From: Tupaia tana
Taxonomy: Eukaryota; Chordata; Mammalia; Scandentia; Tupaiidae
Reading direction: 5' to 3'
DNA: 64,000 nt
Assembly (NCBI GenBank): GCA_026018925.1
Contig: JAKSZU010000002.1
Coordinates: forward strand, 16,210,162 to 16,274,161
The position numbers and the translations under genes are program-made. The notes beneath the pieces are model-generated. The model was not told the DNA's origin and did no database searches. It saw only the letters and a program-made list of their open reading frames with translations. Shown here one piece after another: positions 11,681 through 21,985 of the stretch (within the stretch, counting starts at the first letter, position 1; each line of letters begins with the position of its first letter).

Positions 11681-11937
11681 GTCAGTGTGGCGCCCGCGGG
11701 CTCGGAGGGCAGGTGGTTGGCAGGTCGGCGGTCTCACGGCTGGAAGGCGTGTTTATAAATTCCTAACACACATACTTATCAAAGTTAGACTGAGTACATT
11801 AATGTCATACATGCTTGTTTCCCCAAGGATAAGTAGCGTTTCGTAGGTATCACACTTTGATGGTAGCGTCACTGCCTGTTTTTGGAGAAATGTGTTATGT
11901 AGCTTGTGTTATGGTGAAGCGTCACCCAGTTAAATAT

Positions 11938-11965
11938 TGGCTTGTCGAAAAAGTCATGACGCATA
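11938..11965 (+). mobile_element. Possible mariner-type terminal sequence (fragment)
   Basis: TTGGCTTGTCGAAAAAGTCA resembles the terminal repeats of mammalian mariner elements and resembles the sequence near 59565. No matching inverted end or transposase was seen within about 1 kb. Confidence 0.35.
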
Positions 11966-12453
11966 GCAACACGCCGTGCTGTTCAGACAGCCCGGTGTCG
12001 TACGGGTATGCGGCAGGAACCTCGCGACACTTCTGCCTTCTGACAGTGCACTTTCACCGTTCTTCGGGAATAGTTACGGCATGTCGAGGAGATCTCCCTA
12101 TGTATCTAGTCATTTCTGCTCCTTGTAATAGTATAAACTTGGGGAAATGCTTGAAATACCTGTCTTCAGTGACGACTTAACTTGGACTGATTAGAAATGC
12201 AGAACTTCCTACAGTTTCTTAAGCGCGCTTTGGGGATGTTGGGTAAGCCGTGGCAGGGAGTACGTTACAGCGGTGGAGGCAGCGCAGAGCCAGCTCGGAT
12301 CGACCCGAGGTCCCATCCGCACGCATCTGCATAGTCATTTCTCTTGTCAAAGATACACTTTCTGTAATGGTTGAAATTAGACTGGAATGCCTCTCATGTG
12401 CGATGTGCCGGTGTGAGGGAACGCCTTTTCCCCATGAGAGGAAAGGCAAGACA

Positions 12454-12477
12454 TTTTTTTTTTTTTTTTTTTTTTTT
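12454..12477 (+). repeat. Homopolymer T run (24)
   Basis: Uninterrupted T run with no SINE body attached. It could be the tail of a truncated retroposon. Confidence 0.95.
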
Positions 12478-13422
12478 ACTGTTTTTTAGGCTCGTAAGGT
12501 GGCCACCTTCGTAAATAATACCCAAATTAAATGTCACAGTAGGGCCTGTTTTCAATTTCACGTTTTCCAGGGTTGACTTTTTCCTTTCATTTAGAGTCTT
12601 TGTAAGTAGGTTGCGAAGAACATACCTCCTCCTCACAGCCGTTTTTCTGTATGTGCTGTTGCTTCACCCACCAGAAAAGCTCCTCTTTTGCCCTTTTCAG
12701 ATAGTAGTTTGTTAGAAAGATTCTGCTACCTGGGAGGGGCGCTGTGAGACGAGAGGTCGAGCGCACCTCCCATGGGTGAGCGTGGTCGGACTGGCCGCTC
12801 GGCCGGTGCTCCGGGAACCTCCCGCCCGTGCCTGTGTCTCACAGCCCGGGCTCGCAGTGCCCTCCCGCAGAAGTTAGCCGAGAAGGGGTTCTAGGTAAAC
12901 TGTGCAAGAGGAGCAGCTTGGTCGTGATCGTGTCTCCAGTCTGTCACTCCCGTTCCCGTTTCTTACATTTCCTGCTGATAGTGAGCTAAGATCGTTACTC
13001 CTTTATCATAATCGTTAGCGTCACCGGGCTGTCCTTCTCGACTTGCTGTGTGACTGTAGGAGCAGCTTGGTCTAGAATTTGAACTGCTGTTCCTCAGACC
13101 TCGTTCTTGGGAAACTCCACTTCGCAGGAAGGCCTCAGGCTGCCCGCGGGCTCCCTGCTTCAGACCTCCTCATCCTTCCCAGCAGGTCTTAGCTCCCCGT
13201 GGGCCCCGCCGTCGCTGCCAGATGCACATGGTGCTTTGTCGTGTGCGCCATCATGGGCTCGCGGGCCACGCTGTGCCGTGTCCCACCGGATGCTGCTGGC
13301 TGGGGTAGGGTAGTGGAGGGCAGTGTTTAAATAGAGGATCGATTTCATAAGTAGTCAGTTCACTGAGTTTTCATTTTGCGGTAAATGTTACTTTTTATTC
13401 AACCTTGAAAGTTCTGGGCATG

Positions 13423-13680
13423 GGACCAGCAGTTGGCGTAACGGCTGTGTCGCTGGACTCCCAAGTAGTCGACCGCGGTTCAAGTCCCGGACCCGGTGGC
13501 TTAAAACTCATGCTGGGCGTGTGTGCGTGCGTGCTCAAGATCCCCAGAGGAGAATGGAGGAGAAGGGATTGCAGCGTGGCCATCCCCCTTGGGGGGGGTG
13601 ATTTCTCACTTTCTGTCTCTCTGTCTCTCTCTGTCTGGCGAGTGCACGCGCCCTATAGCAAAACCCTCTCCCCAATGTCA
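13423..13680 (+). repeat. Long tRNA-derived SINE, sense
   Basis: GGGACCAGCAGTTGGCGTAA head, CTGGACTCCCAAGTAGTCGA, B-box GGTTCAAGTCCC, then the family body ending CCCTATAGCAAAACCCTCTC. Confidence 0.92.
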
Positions 13681-14462
13681 TTGATATTTAGGTAATAAAG
13701 CATCCTGTATGGGTATTTCTGAGATAGGCATTTCTGAGAAAAACTCCACATTTTACCAAGTTATACAGGAAATTGGCAGACCTAAAGACAGGGAGGGTTG
13801 GGTCAGGTCCTCAAAACCACCCAGTTTGTCATGAGTCGAACCAAATATTCAAGGGTGAGCAGTGACTGCATTCCTCTACGGGACGAGGACAGGTGTGGGG
13901 ATATGACTGACCTGTTGTGGGGCTCCCGGACCCAGAGGAATGGTGGCCTCTCTCCCCGACCCCGGCCAGCTGTGAGCCCTGGCCATGGGCCCTTGGGTCC
14001 CTCTGGGTCTGTGAGCCTCACGGGTTGCTAATTGTGAGAGAAGCTACACACAGAGCAGGGCCCTTCCCTGACAGAAGAGTGACGGGGCTTCCCGCAGAGG
14101 GCTGTGAAGGTGGAAGCTGGCACGTGTTGGGGACATGCGGACAGCAGCCGAGCTGTGCCAGGAGAGCCCGGAGTGGGCTGGGCTCTGCGTTTGCACAGGT
14201 GTGGCCTGCGGCGGCAGCCCCTGGGGCACACCAACAGCACGCCTGGCCTACACGTCCACGTGCACGTTGACCTCACCCAGTTCCCGTGCAGGGCCTGCTC
14301 AGGAGCTGCCCCGGCCACCCCAGGAGCAGCGCCACTGCACCGCCCGTTCCCACGCGCCCTGGCCTGGGTGCTCGCAGCGGCTCAGCACGTGCCAGAGCCC
14401 TGGGGTCGCGAGGCCCTGAGTAACCACAGCTTTTCCCTCTGTCGCTCCATGTTCTGAAGAAG

Positions 14463-14575
14463 AAAGAAGATTGGACGTAGATGAGAAGCCTCTAGTCGTG
14501 CAGCTGAACTGGAACAAGGACGACCGGGAGGGCAGGTTTGTCCTCAAGAACGAGAACGACGCCGCGCCGCCCAAG
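14463..14575 (+). CDS. AFDN: AFDN exon 3: end of RA1
   Basis: With the last base of exon 2 it reads ERRLDVDEKPLVVQLNW and ends NDAAPPK, covering about residues 101-138. It completes RA1. The acceptor is a tandem site, AAGAAG at 14457-14462; using the first AG would add one glutamate. The donor is GTAGGC. LVVQLNWNKDDREGRFVLKN is unchanged from the human sequence as I recall it. The exon ends in phase 0. Confidence 0.97.
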
Positions 14576-14886
14576 GTAGGCCCGCGGTCGTGCTGCCGGC
14601 CGCAGTGGGGCGCTCTGGTTAGAGGGCTCCCTCCTCCGCCCCTCTGCTGGCAGGTGCCTCAGGAACAGCCTGTCTGTCCCTGCTGTATCAGTTTTTCACC
14701 CAGTAGTTTCAGGTGTGCCTTCTTTTTCTATTTTTGCCCCGATTTGCCGTAGCGTGTGTGCACTCGCCAGAAAGAAGGCCGGCTCCGCAGCTGGCTTTTG
14801 GCCGTAGCACGCGTCGCGGTCAGCCGCGCCGTTGGTCGGGCCGGGACTCTGTACAGCCACTGTGGTGATAAAGGTGCTTTTCTCAG
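14576..14886 (+). other. AFDN: AFDN intron 3
   Basis: A short intron of 311 bp. It holds no recognisable element beyond a decayed SINE-like piece near 14740-14800. Acceptor TTTTCTCAG. Confidence 0.9.
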
Positions 14887-15050
14887 AAGGCTCAGAGTAA
14901 TGGCCCTGAGAAGCAGGAGAAGGAAGGTGTGATCCAGAACTTCAAGAGGACACTCTCCAAGAAGGAAAAGAAGGAAAAGAAGAAGAGAGAAAAGGAGGCA
15001 TTGAGACAGGCATCTGAGAAGGATGACAGGCCTTTTCCAGGAGACGACGT
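14887..15050 (+). CDS. AFDN: AFDN exon 4: lysine-rich linker after RA1
   Basis: It starts KAQSNGPEKQEKEGVIQNF and runs through a dense basic stretch, SKKEKKEKKKREKE, to RPFPGDDV. It covers about residues 139-192 plus two bases. The basic run is low-complexity and probably disordered; it joins RA1 to the second RA domain. Acceptor CTCAG, donor GTAAGT (consensus). Differences from human as I recall it are small (SEKDDRPFPGDDV for SDKDDRPFQGEDV). Confidence 0.97.
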
Positions 15051-15892
15051 GTAAGTTCCTTTGCAGATACTCCTGCTTCTCTGCGCCCCCGAGGGGTGTG
15101 TGCTTCTGTGACGAGGGCGGGCTGGGCACAGGTGCTTCTCAGTCAGGCCCCAGGGAGTGAGCCTGGACCTCCCGTGTCCGCTGGGCCACCCCCGCTGGGC
15201 CCCGGGTATTTCTGACACAACAGACTCGTTAAAGTGTCCTGGGTGATTTAGGAGGGGTGAGTGGCCGTCAGGACATCTGCCTGGTGTCAGTGCGGTCTTT
15301 GTGTTGAGGGAGGCCAGACCCAGGGCTGCCCTCACTGAGGTCTGTGGCCGGGGCTCTGGTGTCACTTGCGCAGCCCGTCAGTGTGGCTGTCCTGGGGGCC
15401 GGACGCCAGTGCTGTCCGCCCTGGCCAGCGTCCTGCTGTCATGCTGCTGCAGAGTTGCAGTGCTTCCTGCGCCCCTCACATGTCACGTGCGCCTGGAGCC
15501 CGGTCTGCAGTTGGCAAGACCAGGGAGAAGGCACCTTTACCCTTGGGCTCATGTGCACTTCCAGGCCTGGTGCAGGGCTGCCATGGAGCTCGAGGTCGTC
15601 AGTGGGCAGAATCACTGTCTGGAAAGTGCAGTGGAGTGGCCCGTGCCTGTGGTCGGCGTTCGTCGCTGAGTGATGCTGGCGTGGCGTCTGAGCCCTTTTC
15701 GGCTCCATCGGATGGATTTCGGTGTGCTCTGCTGGGCATCAGCTGTCTTCGCAGTCACCTCGTGCCGCAGAATTAGTACCAAGGCTTTACTTCATGCTGT
15801 TATGCAGGGAAAAACTTGTGTGGATATCTGCTCAGGCACGAAAAATGTTAAAGAAAGGGAGAGTTCAAAACCTAATGTTTTTTAAAAATTAT

Positions 15893-16062
15893 TTACTAAA
15901 TTTTATTTATTCATTTATTTATTTTTAATTTGACAGAGAGACAGACAGAAGCAGGGAGAAAGAGGGGAAGTGAGAAAGCAAGGCACCAGGTCCAAGACTT
16001 GAACCATGGTCAGCCATGTGGGAGTGTCCAGCACCCCAACCACCATGCCACCTGCTGGTCCC
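15893..16062 (-). repeat. Short-type tRNA-derived SINE, antisense
   Basis: The A/T-rich tail side is ATTTATTTATTTTTAATTTG, then AGAGAGACAGACAG. The B-box region is CACCAGGTCCAAGACTTGAA and the head is CACCTGCTGGTCCC. It lacks the long family's G-rich middle. Confidence 0.85.
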
Positions 16063-16080
16063 TAAAACTTAATGTTTTTT

Positions 16081-16331
16081 GAGACCAGCAGTTGCTGTAA
16101 TGGCTATGTCACTGGACTCCCACGTAGTCGACCGTGGTTCGAGTCCTGGACCCAGTGACTTAAACTCACACCAGGTGCATGTGCGTGCGTGCCTAGGGTC
16201 CTGAGAGGAGAATGGAGAAGGGTTGCGGTGTGGCCATCCCCCCTGGGGGGTGATTTCTCGCTTTCTGTCTCTCTGTCTTTCTGGCATGCACATGTGCCCT
16301 ATAGCAAAAACCTCTTTAAAAAAAAAAAAAA
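16081..16331 (+). repeat. Long tRNA-derived SINE, sense, with target duplication
   Basis: GAGACCAGCAGTTGCTGTAA head to CCCTATAGCAAAAACCTCTT and an A tail. It is flanked by AAAACTTAATGTTTT (about 16064-16078) and AAAACTTAATATTTT after the tail. Confidence 0.92.
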
Positions 16332-16539
16332 CTTAATATTTTCTTGATTTGTTCTGTATCTGTGTAGTTTATGGGCGACACATTTAATTTAAAAATGAGC
16401 TAATTACAATAAGTTCAACTTGATTAAAAGCTTGACTGATTTTTAATTATTTTTATGATTAAAATTTATATCTTTTAAGTATCTTTATCAAAATTTAGTC
16501 AACTGTATCATATTCCCATCTAACCTTTAAAAGTTATTT

Positions 16540-16770
16540 TTAATTGCCAGAGGGTACATGTGCTCACTCTAGAGACACCGTGGGGGGACCTCCCTCCCCC
16601 ACGGTGAGTCACGGCCATGCCTCTGTCCCTTCCCCTCTGTTCTCTGACCTGTTTGGGTTTGGGCATGCCTCCACACATCGGGCATGTTTTCTCTGGCCCC
16701 AGGAGCTGGTTCTGAGCCTGCTTGGCCATGCGGGTCCCAGCTCCCTTAACCACAGGCTGTGGGACTGGCC
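16540..16770 (-). repeat. Old SINE copy, antisense
   Basis: GCCAGAGGGTACATGTGCTC tail side, GGGTTTGGGCATGCC middle and CCTTAACCACAGGCTGTGGG head remnant. Confidence 0.5.
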
Positions 16771-16931
16771 CATCCCTTCCCATCCCACCATCCCTACCAT
16801 CACTCCTTTCCAGAAGCCGTCAGAGCAGTTTCAGGTGGAAACAGCTTCAGGAAAGTAAATGTGGGTAAATCTTTTAAGTGGGAAAACATGCTATTTGATT
16901 AATTTGGTTTCTTCAAGATTTACTATAATTT

Positions 16932-17191
16932 GGGGGGACCAGCAGTTAGTGTAATGGCTATGTTGCTGGACTCCAATGTAGTCGACCGCTGTTCAAGTCC
17001 CAGACCTGGTGGCTTAAACTCACGCCGGGCGCGTGTGCGTGCATGCCCAAGATCCCGAGAGGAGAATGGAGGAGAAGGGACTGCGGCGTGGCCATCCCCC
17101 TTGGGGGTGATTTCTCACTTTCTGTCTCTCTCTGTCTTTCTGGCAAGTGCACGCGCCCTATAGCAAAAACCTCTCCAAAAAAAAAAAAGAC
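16932..17191 (+). repeat. Long tRNA-derived SINE, sense, with target duplication
   Basis: GGGGACCAGCAGTTAGTGTA head to CCCTATAGCAAAAACCTCTC and an A tail. It is flanked by (G)ATTTACTATAATTT before and (G)ACTTACTATAATTTT after. Confidence 0.92.
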
Positions 17192-17586
17192 TTACTATAA
17201 TTTTAAGATAGATTTTTACTGAAAGTCATTTAGGCGCTATTTCAGTTCCTGTGTTTAGAATTTCTGTGGCCCACACTTGCTCCCAGGGTCGGTCTGTCTC
17301 AGGGCGGAGCACTGAAATGTACAGTTGGCCCTTCCTGTAGCTGTGTTCGTGAACGCTGCACCGAATCCCATGGACTTCCTGGCACGTTGACTGGGCTATT
17401 TCTCGCTGTGTTGTCTCAGTGCGTACTGCGACTACACCCTACCTGCAGCATGCGCACGTGGACCTGTTGGGGCGAGATGGGTCAGGGAATAGCTGCCGTT
17501 CGGATTCTGCTTACATCCAGCATGATGGTTCCTAATATGAAAAACACATTTAAAACATGGTTGGTGCTTCTTTGTGTTTCTTACAG

Positions 17587-17747
17587 TGAAAATTCTCGAT
17601 TAGCTGCTGAGGTTTACAAAGACATGCCTGAAACCAGCTTTACTCGAACAATTTCTAATCCCGAGGTGGTCATGAAACGGCGGAGGCAGCAAAAATTGGA
17701 AAAGAGAATGCAAGAATTTCGGAGCTCAGATGGGCGGCCGGATTCAG
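17587..17747 (+). CDS. AFDN: AFDN exon 5: linker between RA domains
   Basis: It begins ENSRLAAEVYKDMPETSFTR and includes TISNPEVVMKRRRQQKLEKR, ending at DS with one base left over. It covers about residues 193-246. The segment is very highly conserved; I see no change from human up to RPDSG. MKRRRQQKLEKRMQEFR looks like a short basic helix. The serine in TRTISNP fits a basophilic kinase context, but this is inference only. Acceptor TTACAG, donor GTCAGA (weak at positions 3 to 6). Confidence 0.98.
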
Positions 17748-17900
17748 GTCAGACTTTGAACTGTCCCTTCCATCGTAGCCATGTGCAGAGTGGTATTTAA
17801 TCATGTTCCTTATGTGTGTGTGAGGCCTTCGCTCACCGAAGCAGTGGCTGCTATGGCCTCCTACGGTGATTATGTACCCTGTGTCCGGGACAGAGTTAGT

Positions 17901-18067
17901 ATAGCCACGTGTCAGAGGGCTCCGTTCGCATAGCCACGTGTCAGAGGTCCCCGTTCCCGTACCACGTGTCGGAGGGCCCCGTTCCCGTACCACGTGTCGG
18001 AGGTCCCCGTTCCCGTACCACGTGTCAGAGGGCTCCGTTCCCGTACCACGTGTCAGAGGGCCCCGTG
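17901..18067 (+). repeat. Minisatellite, 28-bp unit, 6 copies, one CACGTG each
   Basis: The unit is about GTACCACGTGTCGGAGG followed by (T/G)CCCCGTTCCC. Every unit carries the E-box palindrome CACGTG. The first two units have ATAGCCACGTG in place of GTACCACGTG. Confidence 0.95.
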
Positions 18068-18344
18068 TAGCCATGTGAAAATTTCAAGTAAACGTGAAAG
18101 AAGGCGAATGGGCCGCGAGCTGCCGTGTGCTTGCCCGCGTGCCGCTGAGCGCCAAGCGTGGCGGGCACCTGTGCTATGCACGCAGCCGTGCCCCTCGGTC
18201 CCAGGCTGCCGCTCTGCAGCCCTCCCCGACTGCTCATGATTTGCTTCTGCGTTTTCATATATTTTTCTGAAGGATAAGGATTCTTAAAAAAAAAAAAAAA
18301 TACACAGTACCATTGTAACATATTAAAGAATTGACTTTTTTTTT

Positions 18345-18587
18345 TTTTTTTTTTTGAGATAAGAGATTTTTGCAATAAGGTACATGCGCTCACTGGAGAG
18401 AGAAAGTAAGAAATCAACCCCTGTGGCAGTGGCCACACTGCAGTCTTTCTTGCATTCTCCTCTCAGGGTTTTGGGCATGCACGTACACCTGGACTGTGTG
18501 TTTCAAGCCACTGGGTCCAGGACTTGAACCGCAGTCTACTATGTGTGGGAGTCCAGCGACATAACCATTACACCATCTGCTGGTCGC
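18345..18587 (-). repeat. Long tRNA-derived SINE, antisense
   Basis: T tract, TTTTTGCAATAAGGTACATG, GACTTGAACCGCAGTCTACT region and head CACCATCTGCTGGTCGC. Confidence 0.88.
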
Positions 18588-18599
18588 AAAGATTTCTTC

Positions 18600-18735
18600 A
18601 TAACATCAAACCCCTGCTTTCTCTCTTTCTCTTTCTCTTTCTCTCTCTTTTCCTTTATCTTTCTCTGGTCAAGTTTAAAAAATAATAATTATTATTATTA
18701 TAATTAATAAAGTTAAATGAAATAATTCTTTGAAA
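18600..18735 (+). repeat. CT-rich and AT-rich 3' part of a short-type SINE
   Basis: A TTTCTCTCTTTCTC run and CTCTGGTCAAGTTTAAAA are followed by AT repeats and TAATAAAGTTAAAT. This is the same tail as the complete short-type copy that follows. Confidence 0.65.
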
Positions 18736-18737
18736 AT

Positions 18738-18880
18738 TGGGGCCGGCAGGTGATGTGGTTAAAGATGCTGGACTCCCATATGACCTACTGTGGTTCGAGT
18801 CTTGGACCTGGCAGCTTGTTTTCCCACTTCTCTCTCTCTGGTCAAGTTTTAAAAAAATAATAATAATAAAGTTAAATAAA
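18738..18880 (+). repeat. Short-type tRNA-derived SINE, sense, with target duplication
   Basis: GGGGCCGGCAGGTGATGTGG head, GCTGGACTCCCATATG, B-box GGTTCGAGTC, then CTCTCTGGTCAAGTTTTAAA and (AAT)n. It is flanked by AATAATTCTTT on both sides. Confidence 0.88.
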
Positions 18881-21066
18881 ATAATTCTTTAAGCAAAATA
18901 ACATCAGATTCCTAGTCACTATTTAAACTTTCCCGATTGCCTCGGACGGCCCTTTATTTGGATCCAGGACCCCATAAGACTCGCACATTGCAGCTGACGG
19001 TCCTCTGTCGTCCGACAGCCCCGCTCGCTCTCACTCACGTCTCTGTACTACTGACTGATTTGTTGGTTCTGAAAGCCCAGGCCATTTGTGTAGATTTTTC
19101 TAGGCCCTTGTAGGTTTTCTTAACTCCATCTTTCGGTGCTGTGTGCTGTTTTTCCCTCTGTTTTCTGTATTTCATTTACGAGCAGTAGATGCGGACTTTG
19201 GATTCCGGGGAAAGAGGACAGGGCATGAACACTTACCTTAGTAAGTGCCCTTCAGAGGGCCCAGCCAGCGATTTAAACATCATTTCTAATCAGTTTACAG
19301 ATTTAAGGCTGCCCCACGTTTCCGATCCATTCTTACTGATTCTCAGACTGTCACCTGGAGCCTCCTCCATGCCCGCCTCTACATGGGGCAGGCGCAGCCC
19401 ACGGCTCTGAGCATGTGGTCACTTGCCCCTGTCCTGTGACTGCCGAGGGCCCAGCCGAGTGCGTGCAGAACTGCCCCTGCAGGCCGCCGTGGCCATGCGG
19501 GAGTGGCCCCTGGGAACTGCCTGCTGACTTTGATCCAGAGCCCCTCACCCTACTTCGGTCTCTCAGTCTTACTTTTGCATCTCATGGGAACTGTAGCATT
19601 GCTGATTTTTAAGAACTGGGAGGGTAAAGTCTTGGTTCCATAAATCCTGTCATCAGTGACTTTTTGTACGAGGAAAGGGAAATCAATGTGAAGGGAGAGA
19701 GCAGGAGGAGAAGGGGTAAAGTAGCAGCCTCTGAGGACGGGAGGAGGTACCCACCCGCCTACTGGTGTCAGCCCGAGGGCCCCTGTGCCGTGGGGCTCGT
19801 GGGGCCTCGGTCCTGTGCCTGCCGCGTTCTGAAGGTGGAGCTGGCTTGTGGTGACGTGTGGGCTGAGGTACCTGTGAGCTTTGCTAAAGGTAGAGTGCCA
19901 AGTTTATCAGTCCCTGAGATACGCTCATAACAAACTGCATTTTAATGTAGATCAGAATGCAACCTTTACGTCTGTGTTTCAGATAAAACAGAAAACTTTA
20001 CAGGCCAGTCTGTGTCCCCAGAAACCCATGTTTATTTTCCACAGTGGAGGCATTTTGATAGGGAATTTTGATAAGCTTTGTTAGTAAGCTGTTGAAGAAT
20101 TTTGAGCTGGGGAATTCAGAGAGCGTTTCCGTTAGCTCAGTTTCAAACCCGGAGTGCCCCCTGTGGAAGCAGCAGCGGGGGACAGCGTGAGGGAGCTGAG
20201 AGCAGCTCGCACGGGCCCGGGGGTCGGGCCACCAGGAGGAGAGGAAGCGCGTGTGTGGAGGTGGGCTCTCAGGCATCGGAGCGACCAGGTTTGACGAGGA
20301 GGGAGGCGTGCAGGAGGACGCCAGGTCATAGCCGGGAGGTGCTGAGGGCTGTGGAGCGACAAGGCACTTGGGGTGGATTCCCTAGTGTGCCTGGGGGTGC
20401 CCGACGGGGTGGGAGGTCCAAGCAGGCGACTCGCTATGTCCAGGCCCAGAGTTGTCAGCAGCACCGATGGGGTGCGCGGTCGGGAGTGACCTGCGTGCAG
20501 GGTGAAGCAGTGCTCCTTGGCTGGGCCCGGGGTGTTGGGTGCGAGGGATGCAAGTAATAGAAAGCCGAAGGGAAGGCAAGTCCATGGCTAAGAACAGAAA
20601 AAAAGAAGCCACAAAAAATTTGGAGGAAAAACGGCGAGCTCCAGGGGGCTCTCAGTGGAGACGAGGCCCGGCACGGGACCGCACCGTTTCCGGGTCGGCA
20701 GGTCCTGGGATGGAATGCTCGTACCCTCTGAGCTGCACCGCCCGTCGGGCACGTTGCCCCCATGAGCTCTGTCGTTCCCTTTGTGACGCCTTCAGAGCGT
20801 AGTTGACCCCAAACGCCCTGTGTGTCAGTGTGGGACGGGACCCGCTACCAGAACACAGCCGTTTCCCTGCTCGGAAGTTTGTTAGCAGCTGCAGGCTTAG
20901 CTCCGGGGTCGGGCCTCCCTGGGTGTCCCAGCGCACCGTGGCGGAAGCAGCAGGTGCGGACCGCCCCGTTGGAGCCCCGTGGGCCTGTGCTGAGCCAGTG
21001 TGCTCCTCTTCAAGAGTGGGTGTTGTCCGCACCCTAGTTTTTCTTTCTTTCTTTTCTTTTCTTTTT

Positions 21067-21221
21067 TTAGAATTATTTAACTTTATTTCTTTTAATTCGA
21101 CCAAAGTGGGACAGAGGAAGAGAGAGAATGTGAGAAAAGCAAGCTGCCAGGTCCGAGACTCTAACCGTAGTCGGCCATGCAGGAGTCCAGTGTCCTTAAC
21201 CGCCACACCACCCGCCTGCCC
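21067..21221 (-). repeat. Short-type tRNA-derived SINE, antisense
   Basis: TTTAGAATTATTTAACTTTA tail, AATTCGACCAAAGTGGGACA, GCCAGGTCCGAGACTCTAAC region and a head remnant ending in the CACCACCCGCCTGCCCC segment. Confidence 0.85.
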
Positions 21222-21356
21222 CTGTCCCCTAGCTTTACAACTGAATGCTTATCAGACAGTTTTGTCTGTAATAGAAACTCCTCTTTCTCCTTCCTTAAAG
21301 TGGGGGTGTAGCTCTCCCATGGTCCTCACAGCCTCTGTGCTCACAATTTAGTTAGG

Positions 21357-21985
21357 ACCCGCCCGTGCCCCCTTCCTCCCAGCAGAGTGTCAGTGTTAGG
21401 CAGAGTGCCTTAGGCAGGGCCCGCCCGTGCCCCCAGAGTGGTGTGGTGTCAGAGTGCCTTAGGCAGGGCCCCGCCCGTGCCCCTGGTGTCAGAGTGGTGG
21501 AGCCGCCCGTCAGAGTACCTTAGCCAGGACCCGCCCGTGCCCCCTGGTGTCAGAGTACCTTAGGCAGGGCCCGCCCGTGCCCCTGGTGTCAGAGTGCCTT
21601 AGGCAGGGCCCGCCCGTGCCCCCAGAGTGGTGTCAGAGTGCCTTAGGCAGGGCCCGCCCGTGCCCCCTGGTGTCAGAGTACCTTAGGCAGGGCCCGCCCG
21701 TGCCCCCTGGTGTCAGAGTGCCTTAGGCAGGGCCCACCCGTGCCCCCTGGTGTCAGAGTGCCTTAGGCAGGGCCCGCCCGTGCCCCCTGGTGTCAGAGTG
21801 CCTTAGGCAGGGCCCGCCCGTGCCCCCTGGTGTCAGAGTGCCTTAGCCAGGACCTGCCCGTGCCCCCCCCCCCCCCGTCAGAGTGCCTTAGGACCTGCCC
21901 ATGCCCCATGGTGTCAGAGTGCCCCAGGATGTCAGAATGCCTTAGCCAGGACCCGCCCGTGCCCCGCGGTGTCAGAGTGCCTTAG
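21357..21985 (+). repeat. Minisatellite, about 40-bp unit, about 14 copies
   Basis: The unit reads CAGAGTGCCTTAGGCAGGGC followed by CCGCCCGTGCCCCCTGGTGT. The first copies carry extra GAGTGGTG insertions of about 15 bp. A run of Cs lies near 21864-21877. Confidence 0.95.

Larger units (their letters stand above)
11681..14462 (+). other. AFDN: AFDN intron 2
   Basis: Donor GTCAGT. Contents: a mariner-like end near 11938, a 24-base T run at 12454-12477 and one long SINE (13423-13680). Nothing else is recognised in 12478-13420 or 13681-14440. The acceptor is a tandem AAGAAG at 14457-14462. Confidence 0.9.
15051..17586 (+). other. AFDN: AFDN intron 4
   Basis: It holds a short-type SINE (15893-16062), two long SINEs (16081-16331 and 16932-17191) and an old copy (16540-16770). 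Nothing is recognised in 15051-15890 or 17192-17586. Acceptor TTTCTTACAG. Confidence 0.9.

Noticed and set aside
11503..11766. Start codon inside exon 2
   Set aside because: The ATG is the internal methionine of GVMRFYF in RA1. The acceptor upstream and the conserved residues before it show that the frame comes from exon 1.
13421..13500. tRNA gene
   Set aside because: The A-box and B-box belong to the head of the SINE family, which continues into the SINE body and A tail.
21357..21985. CRISPR-like array of direct repeats
   Set aside because: There are no unique spacers between repeats; this is mammalian intron DNA and a simple tandem repeat.
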